From an uncultured Mucispirillum sp. (GTDB taxonomy: Bacteria > Chrysiogenota > Deferribacteres > Deferribacterales > Mucispirillaceae): a stretch of 6,769 nt of DNA. Made by a program: the position numbers and the translations under genes. The DNA is taken from the NCBI GenBank assembly GCA_945929285.1, contig CAMEOC010000059.1, positions 1-6,769 on the forward strand, given 5' to 3'. The number at the start of each line of letters is the position of its first letter. The first letter of the stretch is position 1. Of the stretch, positions 1 through 6,201 are shown piece after piece. The notes beneath the pieces were generated by a model. It did not search any database. It was not told the DNA's origin and saw only the letters and a list, made by a program, of their open reading frames with translations.

Positions 1-106
1 GCTGCCACTGCCATTACTACCTGTTTGCAAATCATTAACCGAGCCTGTATCACCATCTGTGCCACTGGAGCTGCCACTGTCATTACTACCTGTTTGCAAA
101 TCATTA
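1..106 (-). repeat. 69-bp tandem repeat in lipoprotein linker
   Basis: Bases 1-37 and 70-106 are identical except for one position (C at 11, T at 80). The period is 69 bp, exactly 23 codons, so copy number can change without breaking the frame. The repeat may continue past the left edge. It encodes the NDLQTGSN plus Gly/Ser part of the linker. Confidence 0.85.
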
Positions 107-183
107 CTTGAAATATCAAGAATATCTCCACAACCTGTAATCATCAAAGAAAATAATGATAATGTAATTACTAATTTTTTCAT
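1..183 (-). CDS. Repeat-bearing lipoprotein, N-terminal part (runs off left edge)
   Basis: Reading leftward from the ATG at 183-181, the protein opens with MKK, a short hydrophobic stretch and a lipobox (I-T-G-C, Cys18), so it is probably exported by Sec and lipid-anchored through that cysteine. The mature part seen is almost only Ser, Gly, Asn, Asp and Thr: a flexible linker in which NDLQTGSN recurs 23 residues later. The start is well supported: AAAGGAG at 197-191 lies 7 nt before the ATG, and a sigma70-like promoter lies just upstream. The window ends before any folded domain, so function cannot be told. Such linkers often tether a surface or periplasmic domain. It sits about 80 bp downstream of the protease frame on the same strand but has its own promoter. 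Confidence 0.8.
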   Translation of the reverse strand, partial: MKKLVITLSLFSLMITGCGDILDISSNDLQTGSNDSGSSSGTDGDTGSVNDLQTGSNGSGS

Positions 184-207
184 ATATACACTCCTTTCAT
201 AGTGTAT

Positions 208-235
208 ATTATAAACAAAAAATAGCATTTTGCAA
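208..235 (-). promoter_or_regulatory. Sigma70-like promoter of the repeat-bearing lipoprotein
   Basis: On the minus strand TTGCAA (235-230) is followed after 16 nt by a consensus TATAAT (213-208). Transcription would start near 201, giving a leader of about 18 nt that carries the AAAGGAG ribosome binding site. Both boxes and the spacing fit well. Confidence 0.65.
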
Positions 236-265
236 TAATTATTAATGATAATATATACCTGTCAC

Positions 266-1033
266 TCATTTATTTCCTTCTAAAGTAATATTATTTATCT
301 GCCCCTTCCATTTTGTAATAAAAAATGAGTATATACCCAACTCTTTTGACCTATATCCTGATGATGTAATAAAACTATTTTTACCACTATTTTTTGAATA
401 CACTTCATCAATAATATTTGCCAGATTAAAGCCATTTTTATTATATTCTTCTGTACCTTCTATATGATTAAAATCTGATATATTATATTTGCTATCATCT
501 GTTATATTTCGCCCTGTAATAAGTATCATTTTCACAAAGTCTTCATATATTTCATTAAAGTTTTTTCCTGCTGTTACTTCTATTGCCTTAATGCCAGTTT
601 CATAAGATGAGTAGATTGTTTTAATATAAGTATCTTTATACAAATAATCCATATATCTTGCAAACAGCATACTTAATCCATAGTTTTGTGAGCTATCATC
701 TGTCATTAAAGATTTATGTTGTTCTTTATCAAAATAGTTATATAGATAATTTTTATGAGGAAGTGCATATCCACCATAATATTCTGCAAGCATTAATAAT
801 CCTTCATTTATCCATATAGAAACATTTACATTAAGATTATTTCGTTTTCTAGTATCAAACAATGTCATATGTTGAAATTCATGTATAAAGGTTGCTATTA
901 AATCTATCTTTTTTTCTTCATAAGTTTGAGCATTAAAATATTTGTGGTTAACATATAATACATCTGCTTCATTGGAGCGTGCATTTGAAAATGAACCATC
1001 AGCATATTTATCTGCTGGATAAAAGTAACCCAT
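266..1033 (-). CDS. M30-like zinc metalloprotease, N-terminally truncated (probable pseudogene)
   Basis: Peptidase M30 (hyicolysin-like) proteins are secreted or lipid-anchored metalloproteases. Visible here: a GYFYPADKY-SNEADVLYVN segment (residues 2-27), the zinc motif HEFQH (51-55: His51 and His55 as ligands, Glu52 as base) and, about 20 residues on, WINEG (74-78), whose Glu77 fits the third ligand of a gluzincin. The frame ends at TGA 266-268. At 255 aa it is short for the family. The ATG at 1033 has no Shine-Dalgarno, and the protein lacks a signal peptide although relatives are exported. The frame stays open upstream to a TAA at 1153-1151, but those about 39 codons contain no other ATG and do not look like an M30 N-terminus. 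It may instead be the 3' half of a gene joined by frameshift to the lipoprotein-like frame at 1092-1607. Family assignment rests on the motifs alone. Confidence 0.72.
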   Translation of the reverse strand: MGYFYPADKYADGSFSNARSNEADVLYVNHKYFNAQTYEEKKIDLIATFIHEFQHMTLFDTRKRNNLNVNVSIWINEGLLMLAEYYGGYALPHKNYLYNYFDKEQHKSLMTDDSSQNYGLSMLFARYMDYLYKDTYIKTIYSSYETGIKAIEVTAGKNFNEIYEDFVKMILITGRNITDDSKYNISDFNHIEGTEEYNKNGFNLANIIDEVYSKNSGKNSFITSSGYRSKELGIYSFFITKWKGQINNITLEGNK

Positions 1034-1091
1034 TAATCCGGCACTGTAAAAAATATTTCCTGATGACCAGGCTGCTTTTAAAGCTGTCTTT

Positions 1092-1607
1092 TTAGCTATA
1101 AAACAGGCTTCTAAAAAATGGACTGTACCTATCAGAAACTGAAGCGAGCTTTAAATAGATTTGAGATGGAATACGGAAATTAAACAGTTTACACAAAATT
1201 TGATACAGGCTCGGAAAAAGTCTTTTAAACTCCTCATTTTTTAACATAAGCCTTTCATAACTATTTACTTCTGCAAACTCATTACTTTCGCCTATTATTT
1301 TAGCAACTACTGGCATAATATCTTCATTTGTAAATGGTTTATTTATTTGCCTTCCTATTTCCTTAAAAATATAATCTATATTTAATTTTAAGTTATTGTT
1401 ATCTAGTGGTGGCATATCTGGTTTATCTTTAACAAATACTATATATTCATTATAAAACTTTTCAAATATTCTTTCTTCTACTCCACATTGATTTTTAATA
1501 TTATCAGCCTGTTCTGCTATATATCCACAAGCTGCCACAATAGTTGCGACTACTGCACATACTCCTATTAATATTTTTTTATTATCAATATTTTTTATAT
1601 CAATTTT
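1092..1607 (-). pseudogene. Lipoprotein-like frame lacking a start codon
   Basis: The frame is open from just after a TAA at 1610-1608 to the TAA at 1094-1092. Its first residues, KIDIKNIDNKK followed by a hydrophobic run and V-A-A-C-G, make a clear lipoprotein signal peptide with the lipobox cysteine about 26 codons in. No ATG, GTG or TTG precedes that cysteine in frame except a GTG (1538-1536) at the lipobox itself, which would give a useless 148-aa product without a leader. Adding one A to the A6 run (minus strand, 1609-1604) would join the frame to a TTG at 1615-1613, though no Shine-Dalgarno precedes it. The mature part is hydrophilic and helical-looking and matches no family I recognise. 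Its 3' end overlaps the open frame leading into the protease fragment, so the two could be pieces of one broken lipoprotein. Confidence 0.6.
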
Positions 1608-1631
1608 TTATACAAATAGTTTTTTTAGTTT

Positions 1632-1659
1632 TATCTAAAATTTATAATTTTTTTAGATA
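1632..1659. repeat. 9-bp AT-rich inverted repeat
   Basis: TATCTAAAA (1632-1640) and its exact complement TTTTAGATA (1651-1659) flank a 10-nt loop. It lies about 25-50 bp upstream of the start-less lipoprotein frame, so it might be an old operator or simply chance in A/T-rich DNA. It has no GC core and is unlikely to be a terminator. Confidence 0.35.
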
Positions 1660-1690
1660 TTATTAATAGGAAAATTTTATTTGAAAAATA

Positions 1691-1720
1691 TTAAAAAAAT
1701 GGCTGCCTTAAAAGACAGCC
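1691..1720 (-). terminator. Rho-independent terminator of the ppaC operon
   Basis: In the minus-strand RNA, GGCUGUC (1720-1714) pairs with GGCAGCC (1707-1701), including one U-G wobble, around a 6-nt loop. The stem is followed by A and seven U (1699-1693). It begins 11 nt after the ppaC stop codon. Confidence 0.9.
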
Positions 1721-1731
1721 TTTAATATATG

Positions 1732-3372
1732 TTATTTGCTTATTTCTTCTAAAATCCTTGAAATCTCTGGAAGAAGCTGCTTTTTACGGGATAATACCCC
1801 TGGTAAATAATAAAGCTTATCTTCTAGTTTTTTATAGCTAAATACAGCTTCTCCTGGAGCAAAACCTGTTGTTATAAGCTGGCTTTCTTCTTTTATAATA
1901 TCAGTTACTAAAAGCATCATCCAGTCAAGCTTATTATTTTCTTTTACATTTTGCAGTTCTTCCTGTAATTTTTCTTTCACTTCACCTAGTTGAGCCAGTG
2001 TAACAGTTTCTGCTTGAGAAATACCAAAACGCACACCGTATTCTTCAAATATTTTAAAATCTGTGCCTATAATATTTTTTGCAGAACGGGAAGTAAGTCC
2101 GTCAGTTGCTGAAAATATTTCCACACCGTATTCTTTCGCATCTATACCGCACTGGGAAGCTAAATCTTCAATAGCTGCAACATCATCTGCTGTGCAGGTT
2201 GGAGATTTCATAATTACAGTATCACTAAGCATACCGCCCAATAAAAGCATGGCAATTTTATTTGGTATTTCCACTTTGTTTGCTTTATAAAGCTGGTAAA
2301 CAAGGGTGCATGTGCTACCAACAGGCTTTGCAAAAAATGTAACAGGGCTACTGGTTTTAATAGTGCCTAACCTGTGGTGGTCCACTATTTCCATAAGCTC
2401 TGCAGTTTCCACACCGTCTATGGCTTGGGTTGCTTCGTTATGGTCCATCATAATAAGCCTTGCTCTTTTTCTTTTTAAAAGGTCGGTACCTGTTATAATA
2501 CCCACCAGTTTGCCATCAGTTACAACTGGCAGGCTTTTTGTGCCTGATTTGCTAATGGCATCTGCCACAGAATCTATATAATCATGGGGAGCACATGGCT
2601 CTACTTTATTTAAAAGCTTGCCAATTGGCGTTGCCATTTCCACACATCTAATAGTTTGTGATGAATCAAACGGAGAATAGAAAACCCAGCCTTTATATTC
2701 CCCAAAATCTAAACTTTTACATGCTTCTTCGCTTAAACCTACAATAATTATAGCAGGGTATTTTTTCTTAAAAGCATCTTGCAAAATATTTTGCATGTTG
2801 CCTGTAATTAACAAAGTGCGTTCTTCATCTGCCACATTGTTTACATGCTCATTAAAATCATCATAAGCCATGGTGGCAACCACAACAGATGCTTGAAATT
2901 CTTCCTTTTCCCCTACATTTAAAATAGTGCCTTTTAAAGAACGGCGAAGGGTATCCGCCCTAAGGTTAAATATTGGTTTTTCCTGCCTGTCATCCCTTAA
3001 GAAAAGCTCTGTAACATCATTTACACCAAGCATACCAATATATTCCATATCATTACCTGTAACAGGTAAAAACCTAAGGTTTTTTTCCCTTATTATTCTC
3101 ATAAATTTAGAAAGCGGGTCTGTTTCTTCTGCAGTAATAAGGTTTGTAGTCATACTGTCTACTACTTTTGGATATATATCTTTCATATATTCAGGAAGCG
3201 CAGCTTCTGCTTTTTGGAAAATAAATTTTGTTTGGTCGTTAACTGTACCGCACCTAATAGGCACAAACTCATAGTCTTTATTAATTTGGTTTTTTAAATA
3301 AGCATAGCTGGCAGCTGAAGCCACAGAATCTGTATCTGGGTTTTTATGACCGCATATAAATACTTTTTCCAT
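1732..3372 (-). CDS. ppaC: Family II inorganic pyrophosphatase with CBS and DRTGG domains
   Basis: Hydrolyses pyrophosphate to two phosphates in the cytosol, using Mn2+ or Co2+, which pulls biosynthetic reactions forward. The 546 residues show the DHH-family catalytic motifs: GHKNPDTDS (8-16), MMDHNE (308-313), VDHH (330-333) and LSD (382-384). The C-terminal DHHA2 domain carries the substrate-binding SRKKQ near residue 528. Between the first and second motifs sits the regulatory insert: a CBS domain (about 70-127), a DRTGG domain (about 140-240) and a second CBS domain (about 245-302). In studied members this insert binds adenine nucleotides: AMP and ADP inhibit, and diadenosine polyphosphates activate those with DRTGG. 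The ATG at 3372 was chosen over the GTG directly before it because family members begin MEKV-like; GGAGG (3386-3382) lies 9 nt upstream. It starts 2 nt after the thioredoxin gene's stop and is the last gene of its operon. Confidence 0.96.
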   Translation of the reverse strand: MEKVFICGHKNPDTDSVASAASYAYLKNQINKDYEFVPIRCGTVNDQTKFIFQKAEAALPEYMKDIYPKVVDSMTTNLITAEETDPLSKFMRIIREKNLRFLPVTGNDMEYIGMLGVNDVTELFLRDDRQEKPIFNLRADTLRRSLKGTILNVGEKEEFQASVVVATMAYDDFNEHVNNVADEERTLLITGNMQNILQDAFKKKYPAIIIVGLSEEACKSLDFGEYKGWVFYSPFDSSQTIRCVEMATPIGKLLNKVEPCAPHDYIDSVADAISKSGTKSLPVVTDGKLVGIITGTDLLKRKRARLIMMDHNEATQAIDGVETAELMEIVDHHRLGTIKTSSPVTFFAKPVGSTCTLVYQLYKANKVEIPNKIAMLLLGGMLSDTVIMKSPTCTADDVAAIEDLASQCGIDAKEYGVEIFSATDGLTSRSAKNIIGTDFKIFEEYGVRFGISQAETVTLAQLGEVKEKLQEELQNVKENNKLDWMMLLVTDIIKEESQLITTGFAPGEAVFSYKKLEDKLYYLPGVLSRKKQLLPEISRILEEISK

Positions 3373-3374
3373 CA

Positions 3375-3866
3375 CTAATTTCCTCCCAATTGGGCTACTT
3401 TTGTAACAATATCCTTACTCATATATCCAACAAATTTATCAAGAAAAGTGCCGTCTTTTGTAAAAACAAAGCTGGTAGGTATAGGCCCTACTTCAAAATA
3501 ACGGATTAAATCTTCAGTAGCTTGGTAAACAGGATAAGTTACCCCAAAATCATTTACAAATTTTACAGCATCTGCCTTATTTCTATCAACCGCTAAACCT
3601 ATTATAACAAAATTTTTGTCCTTATAGTTTTCATAAGTTTCCACAAAATCTGGGGTTTCTATTTTACAAGGCGGGCACCATGACCCAAAAAAGTTTACCA
3701 TAACCACTTTGCCTTTATGCTCTGCCATTACTTTTTCAAAGCCTGCATAGTCTATTGTTTCCATAGGGGCAGAATTAACCTGCACACCTTCATTACTTTG
3801 TTTTTTACAGCCATAAGCCATTACTATAATAAGTAATGCCACTAATACATAAGATATTTTTTTCAT
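3375..3866 (-). CDS. TlpA-like thioredoxin-fold lipoprotein
   Basis: A 163-aa TlpA/ResA-family thiol-disulfide oxidoreductase. The N-terminus (MKK, hydrophobic 5-17, then A-Y-G-C with Cys20) is a slightly unusual lipobox, with Ala at -3, so the protein is probably anchored on the periplasmic side of a membrane. The redox motif WCPPC occupies 63-67, preceded by the usual KGKVVMVNFFGS strand, and the conserved cis-proline before the substrate site is Pro130 (IPTSF). WCPPC members commonly act as reductants, for example of apocytochrome c or oxidised periplasmic proteins; the substrate here is unknown. AAAAGGGG ends 5 nt before the ATG, a short but usable ribosome binding site. It lies 22 nt after the HD-domain gene and 2 nt before ppaC, so it is co-transcribed with both. 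No cytochrome maturation gene is in view. Confidence 0.93.
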   Translation of the reverse strand: MKKISYVLVALLIIVMAYGCKKQSNEGVQVNSAPMETIDYAGFEKVMAEHKGKVVMVNFFGSWCPPCKIETPDFVETYENYKDKNFVIIGLAVDRNKADAVKFVNDFGVTYPVYQATEDLIRYFEVGPIPTSFVFTKDGTFLDKFVGYMSKDIVTKVAQLGGN

Positions 3867-3888
3867 ATAAACCCCTTTTTATGCTTAT

Positions 3889-4485
3889 CTATATATCTTT
3901 AAGCATTTCACAATCACTTATAATGTATGGTAGAATATTATCTACAAAATAAGCAGCAGAGTATAAGTTGATGCTTTTTATTTTTGCAAGTATATGGCCA
4001 TATTTTTCTAAAAACGGCTCTTTATTGCAAAGCTTTATTTCTTGAATACATTCTATTAAAGCATCAATATTATCTGCCGCTGAAAGTATTAAGCCTTCTA
4101 TGGTTTCATCTTTACCATCAAAAATAATGTCCCTGTATATTGCCCTAAAAGGCTCGTTAATAAAAGCTAAAAGGTTTTCTTCCACCAATGTTTCTTCCAC
4201 TAAACTTAGTGCCTTTTTCACTTCTGCATTGGAATTTTTTGTGGTGCTGATAACATCACCCATAACAGCTTCTGGAATATCGTGATTTAGGGCTTTTCTA
4301 TAAAGCTTTTGCCAGTTGATTTCTGAGCCGTTTTGTTCTTCTAAAACACCTAAAAGCTGGGCTATTTGAGCTACAGAAAAAGAATGCTCTGCCACAGAAG
4401 ACCTTTGGTGTAAAAATTCATTGGCCCACCTTCCGATATTATTTAACTTTCTTGCTGTTGTGATAATTTTACCTAAATTTTCCAT
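3889..4485 (-). CDS. HD-domain phosphohydrolase, YfbR-like 5'-deoxynucleotidase
   Basis: A 198-aa cytosolic HD-superfamily protein. It aligns by eye with E. coli YfbR, which removes phosphate from deoxynucleoside 5'-monophosphates using a divalent metal. The YfbR catalytic and binding residues all have counterparts at nearly the same numbers: Arg19-Trp20, His34 (SVAEHS), His68-Asp69 (the HD pair), Glu72, Asp77 (GDV) and Asp138 (AADNIDA). The length matches YfbR (199 aa). The ATG at 4485 is supported by AAGGTGAT 4495-4488, complementary to the 16S 3' end, though the spacer is very short. It is the first gene of the operon. A related HD protein with another nucleotide substrate cannot be excluded, but the residue pattern makes a nucleotidase likely. 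Confidence 0.88.
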   Translation of the reverse strand: MENLGKIITTARKLNNIGRWANEFLHQRSSVAEHSFSVAQIAQLLGVLEEQNGSEINWQKLYRKALNHDIPEAVMGDVISTTKNSNAEVKKALSLVEETLVEENLLAFINEPFRAIYRDIIFDGKDETIEGLILSAADNIDALIECIQEIKLCNKEPFLEKYGHILAKIKSINLYSAAYFVDNILPYIISDCEMLKDI

Positions 4486-4500
4486 ACATCACCTTCATAT

Positions 4501-4529
4501 ATATTAAGTTTAATATTTATTTTTGTCTA
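4501..4529 (-). promoter_or_regulatory. Possible promoter of the nucleotidase-thioredoxin-ppaC operon
   Basis: On the minus strand TAGACA (4529-4524), one mismatch from TTGACA, is followed after 17 nt by TAATAT (4506-4501). The predicted start near 4494 would leave a leader of only about 9 nt, overlapping the ribosome binding site, so the true promoter may lie further upstream in this very A/T-rich spacer. Confidence 0.4.
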
Positions 4530-4749
4530 CTACTAACTTGTTTCTTTTATATTTATTATTTTATTTCTAAACATTTTATACATTATTAATATTATTTTGG
4601 TGCGTCATCTATTGTCGCAGTCCTTTTATTTTTACAAATTATTATGTAATTAATAATTATTACTATTTATTATTATTTATTTTACCTTTATTATAAATAA
4701 GTTATACTTTATACATTAAAAAATAGAACATTAGGTTTAAATTTTAAAC

Positions 4750-4779
4750 TTGACTTTAATATATAAATTTCCCTATAAT
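4750..4779 (+). promoter_or_regulatory. Sigma70-like promoter of the Hpt gene
   Basis: TTGACT (4750-4755) and a consensus TATAAT (4774-4779) are 18 nt apart. Transcription would start near 4786, giving a leader of about 23 nt that contains AAAGGT (4797-4802), 6 nt before the ATG. Confidence 0.75.
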
Positions 4780-4808
4780 TTTATATAAAGTTTTTTAAAG
4801 GTAGTCCC

Positions 4809-5168
4809 ATGAGTGATTTTAGTTATGATGTAAAAAAAGTTGTGGAATTTTTAGGCGGCGGTATTGATGAAACTATTTTGTTTAACCTAATTGGCATATT
4901 TGTTAAATCTATTGCAGATGAATTTCCTGCTTTAGAAGCTGCTGTTAATAGTGTTGATAAAGAACAGATTCACAAAGTGGGTCATAAATTAAAAGGTTCT
5001 TCTGCAAACTTAGGCTTTGAATCCTTTAGAAAACTTTGTGAAGATTTAGAACAAAACGCCAGAAATGATAGAGATTTTGATTATAAAGGCACATTTTCAA
5101 AACTTATTGAAGAAAAAGATTTAATAGAAAGCTGGTACAACCAGGAAAAATCTAAATATGGCATGTAG
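4809..5168 (+). CDS. Stand-alone Hpt (histidine phosphotransfer) protein
   Basis: A 119-aa all-helical Hpt-domain protein. Members carry a phosphoryl group on a histidine between receiver domains in multi-step phosphorelays, in the cytosol. The phospho-acceptor is His59 in GHKLKGSSANLG, matching the family signature H-x-L-K-G-S-x-x-x-L-G. The helix before it (about 25-48) and the acidic helix after it (about 71-85) make up the four-helix bundle expected for this length, and no kinase or receiver domain is fused. The ATG at 4809 has AAAGGT at good spacing. No histidine kinase or response regulator lies within the window, so its partners are encoded elsewhere. It is transcribed alone from its own promoter, and the next gene is convergent. 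Confidence 0.92.
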   Translation: MSDFSYDVKKVVEFLGGGIDETILFNLIGIFVKSIADEFPALEAAVNSVDKEQIHKVGHKLKGSSANLGFESFRKLCEDLEQNARNDRDFDYKGTFSKLIEEKDLIESWYNQEKSKYGM

Positions 5169-5228
5169 TTATATATTCTAATAATTTTATATACTGCTTA
5201 AAATATTTTTTAATTTATATAACTGCCA

Positions 5229-5582
5229 TTAATTAATGTAATTATTATGGTTTTCAGATTGTTTCATTAATGCTTCCACTGCTTTTCTATCTTCTGATAT
5301 TACTTCTTTACTAAATATTTCAATATAGTGTTGCAGTTTGCCTCTTTTTACCAGCAGTTCAGATATTTCATTACGGTAAATTTCTGCCATATCATCAAGC
5401 ATTATTACAAGCCTTTTATGTTCTGAGCTTTCCTCATCACTTTCTTCTAAATACTTATCTACTGCATTATTTAATGTGGTTAAAAAATGGCGTATGGATA
5501 GTATTCGCACATCTGTGGCTTGTGCTTCATTTTTTAAAAAATCTTTAAGTATTTTATCAATTAGTTTTGCTTTATTATCCAT
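5229..5582 (-). CDS. Small helical protein of unknown function
   Basis: I do not recognise this family. From the ATG at 5582-5580 the product is 117 aa, hydrophilic and rich in Lys, Glu and Asp, with long predicted helices that may form a coiled coil (the segment around LDDMAEIYRNEISELL and the C-terminal part). It has no signal peptide or membrane segment. The frame can be extended to a GTG at 5639-5637 (136 aa), but that start has no Shine-Dalgarno in front (AGGTGA overlaps it) and the extra 19 residues look like translated A/T-rich leader. The ATG also lacks a clear ribosome binding site, so the start is uncertain. It is convergent with the Hpt gene, about 60 bp away, with no terminator hairpin between them. 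A partnership with the Hpt protein is only a guess from position. Confidence 0.6.
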   Translation of the reverse strand: MDNKAKLIDKILKDFLKNEAQATDVRILSIRHFLTTLNNAVDKYLEESDEESSEHKRLVIMLDDMAEIYRNEISELLVKRGKLQHYIEIFSKEVISEDRKAVEALMKQSENHNNYIN

Positions 5583-5667
5583 AAAATTATTAATCGGCAC
5601 ATTAAAAAAATACTTAATATAAATTTTTCTTTTTTTCACCTGGTTTTATTTATATTTTATATTTTAG

Positions 5668-5696
5668 TTGATAAAGTCATATTAATAATGTAATAT
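5668..5696 (+). promoter_or_regulatory. Sigma70-like promoter upstream of the MFS remnant
   Basis: TTGATA (5668-5673) and TAATAT (5691-5696) are separated by 17 nt. Transcription would start near 5703, about 22 nt before the ATG at 5725. The promoter seems intact even though the gene behind it is not. Confidence 0.55.
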
Positions 5697-5724
5697 CTTA
5701 AAAAATAATTTTTGGAAGCAATTT

Positions 5725-6156
5725 ATGGCAAAGAAATTCCCAATATTTAATAAGTATTTTATAATATTAATGATAGTAAATTTTATAGTAGCTTTTTCTT
5801 ACTATATTACTTTTGTAACAACTATATCTTTTGCAATAAATAACCTGCATACATCAAATGCACTGGCAGGCCTTGCCAGTGGTATATTTATTATAGGTGC
5901 ATTATTTGCAAGGCTTATTTTTGGCTTTCAAGCTGACAGCCTTTATTTAAAGCCTGTATTAGTTTTACACTTATTATTTATTTGCTTACTACATTTATAT
6001 ATATTTTTAGATATTGGCGGTGGTGTTGGTCCATACATTTTTGGCTTTGCCGGGGAAAAATTAGGCTATGCTTATATGTATCAAATAAGTGCATGTTTAG
6101 TATTTATTGTGCTTATTTTATACTTTATTATGATATTTAGAAGAAATAGAGAGTAA
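5725..6156 (+). pseudogene. MFS transporter remnant with an internal deletion
   Basis: Full major facilitator transporters have about 400 residues and 12 membrane helices; this frame has 143 and at most four or five. Residues 11-36 and 46-67 look like TM1 and TM2, followed by a loop resembling motif A (GFQAD, 67-71) and a TM3-like stretch at 76-94. The text then jumps to DIGGGVGPY (96-104) and a last helix (112-138) ending in basic residues, which is how TM11 and TM12 of such proteins look. About 250 residues between roughly positions 80 and 96 are missing, yet the frame is kept and there is no internal stop. A weak GGAAG (5715-5719) lies 5 nt before the ATG. It cannot work as a normal transporter. 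The substrate is unknown. Confidence 0.75.
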
Positions 6157-6165
6157 AAAAAAAGT

Positions 6166-6194
6166 AAAAGCCTGCTTATTAAAGCAGGCTTTTT
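6166..6194. terminator. Bidirectional Rho-independent terminator
   Basis: A perfect 12-bp stem (AAAAGCCTGCTT at 6166-6177 with its complement at 6182-6193) encloses the loop ATTA. Rightward transcripts end in five U (6190-6194). Leftward transcripts from secF have a run of nine U (6163-6155) two bases after the stem. It lies between the converging MFS remnant and secF and can serve both. Confidence 0.93.
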
Positions 6195-6201
6195 ATATAT
6201 A

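Larger units (their letters stand above)
4486..4808. other. Divergent intergenic region with one GC-richer island
   Basis: These 323 bp between the divergent operon and the Hpt gene are almost all A/T. They hold the two outward promoters annotated separately. The only departure in composition is about 25 bp at 4599-4623 (GGTGCGTCATC through GTCGCAGTCC), of unknown nature. No tRNA fold, GC-rich terminator or riboswitch core is visible, and no reading frame of useful length with a start and ribosome binding site. Confidence 0.6.

Noticed and set aside
1..106. CRISPR-like repeat
   Set aside because: Only two copies, the period is a multiple of three, and the repeat lies inside a coding frame with a lipoprotein signal peptide.
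184..200. Mini-frame ATG at 200-198 encoding MKGVYI before the lipoprotein start
   Set aside because: It overlaps the ribosome binding site and ends at the real start; most likely chance, with no attenuator structure around it.
1070..1095. Hairpin-like sequence at the end of the start-less lipoprotein frame, resembling the ppaC terminator
   Set aside because: Only about 5 bp (GCTTT with AAAGC) can pair, without a GC-rich stem or a following U run on the coding strand.
2063..3274. Three plus-strand open frames (2063-2290, 2306-2581, 2927-3274)
   Set aside because: They lie wholly opposite the ppaC gene, whose protein matches its family from end to end. They are shadows with no ribosome binding sites.
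4100..4285. Plus-strand open frame opposite the HD-domain gene
   Set aside because: Shadow of a gene with all its catalytic residues conserved.
4590..4680. Short frames through the GC-richer island on both strands
   Set aside because: Each is under about 25 codons with no start codon plus ribosome binding site, so a gene cannot be supported.
5169..5228. Possible terminator between the convergent Hpt and unknown genes
   Set aside because: The 60 bp are almost all A/T, with no GC-containing stem.
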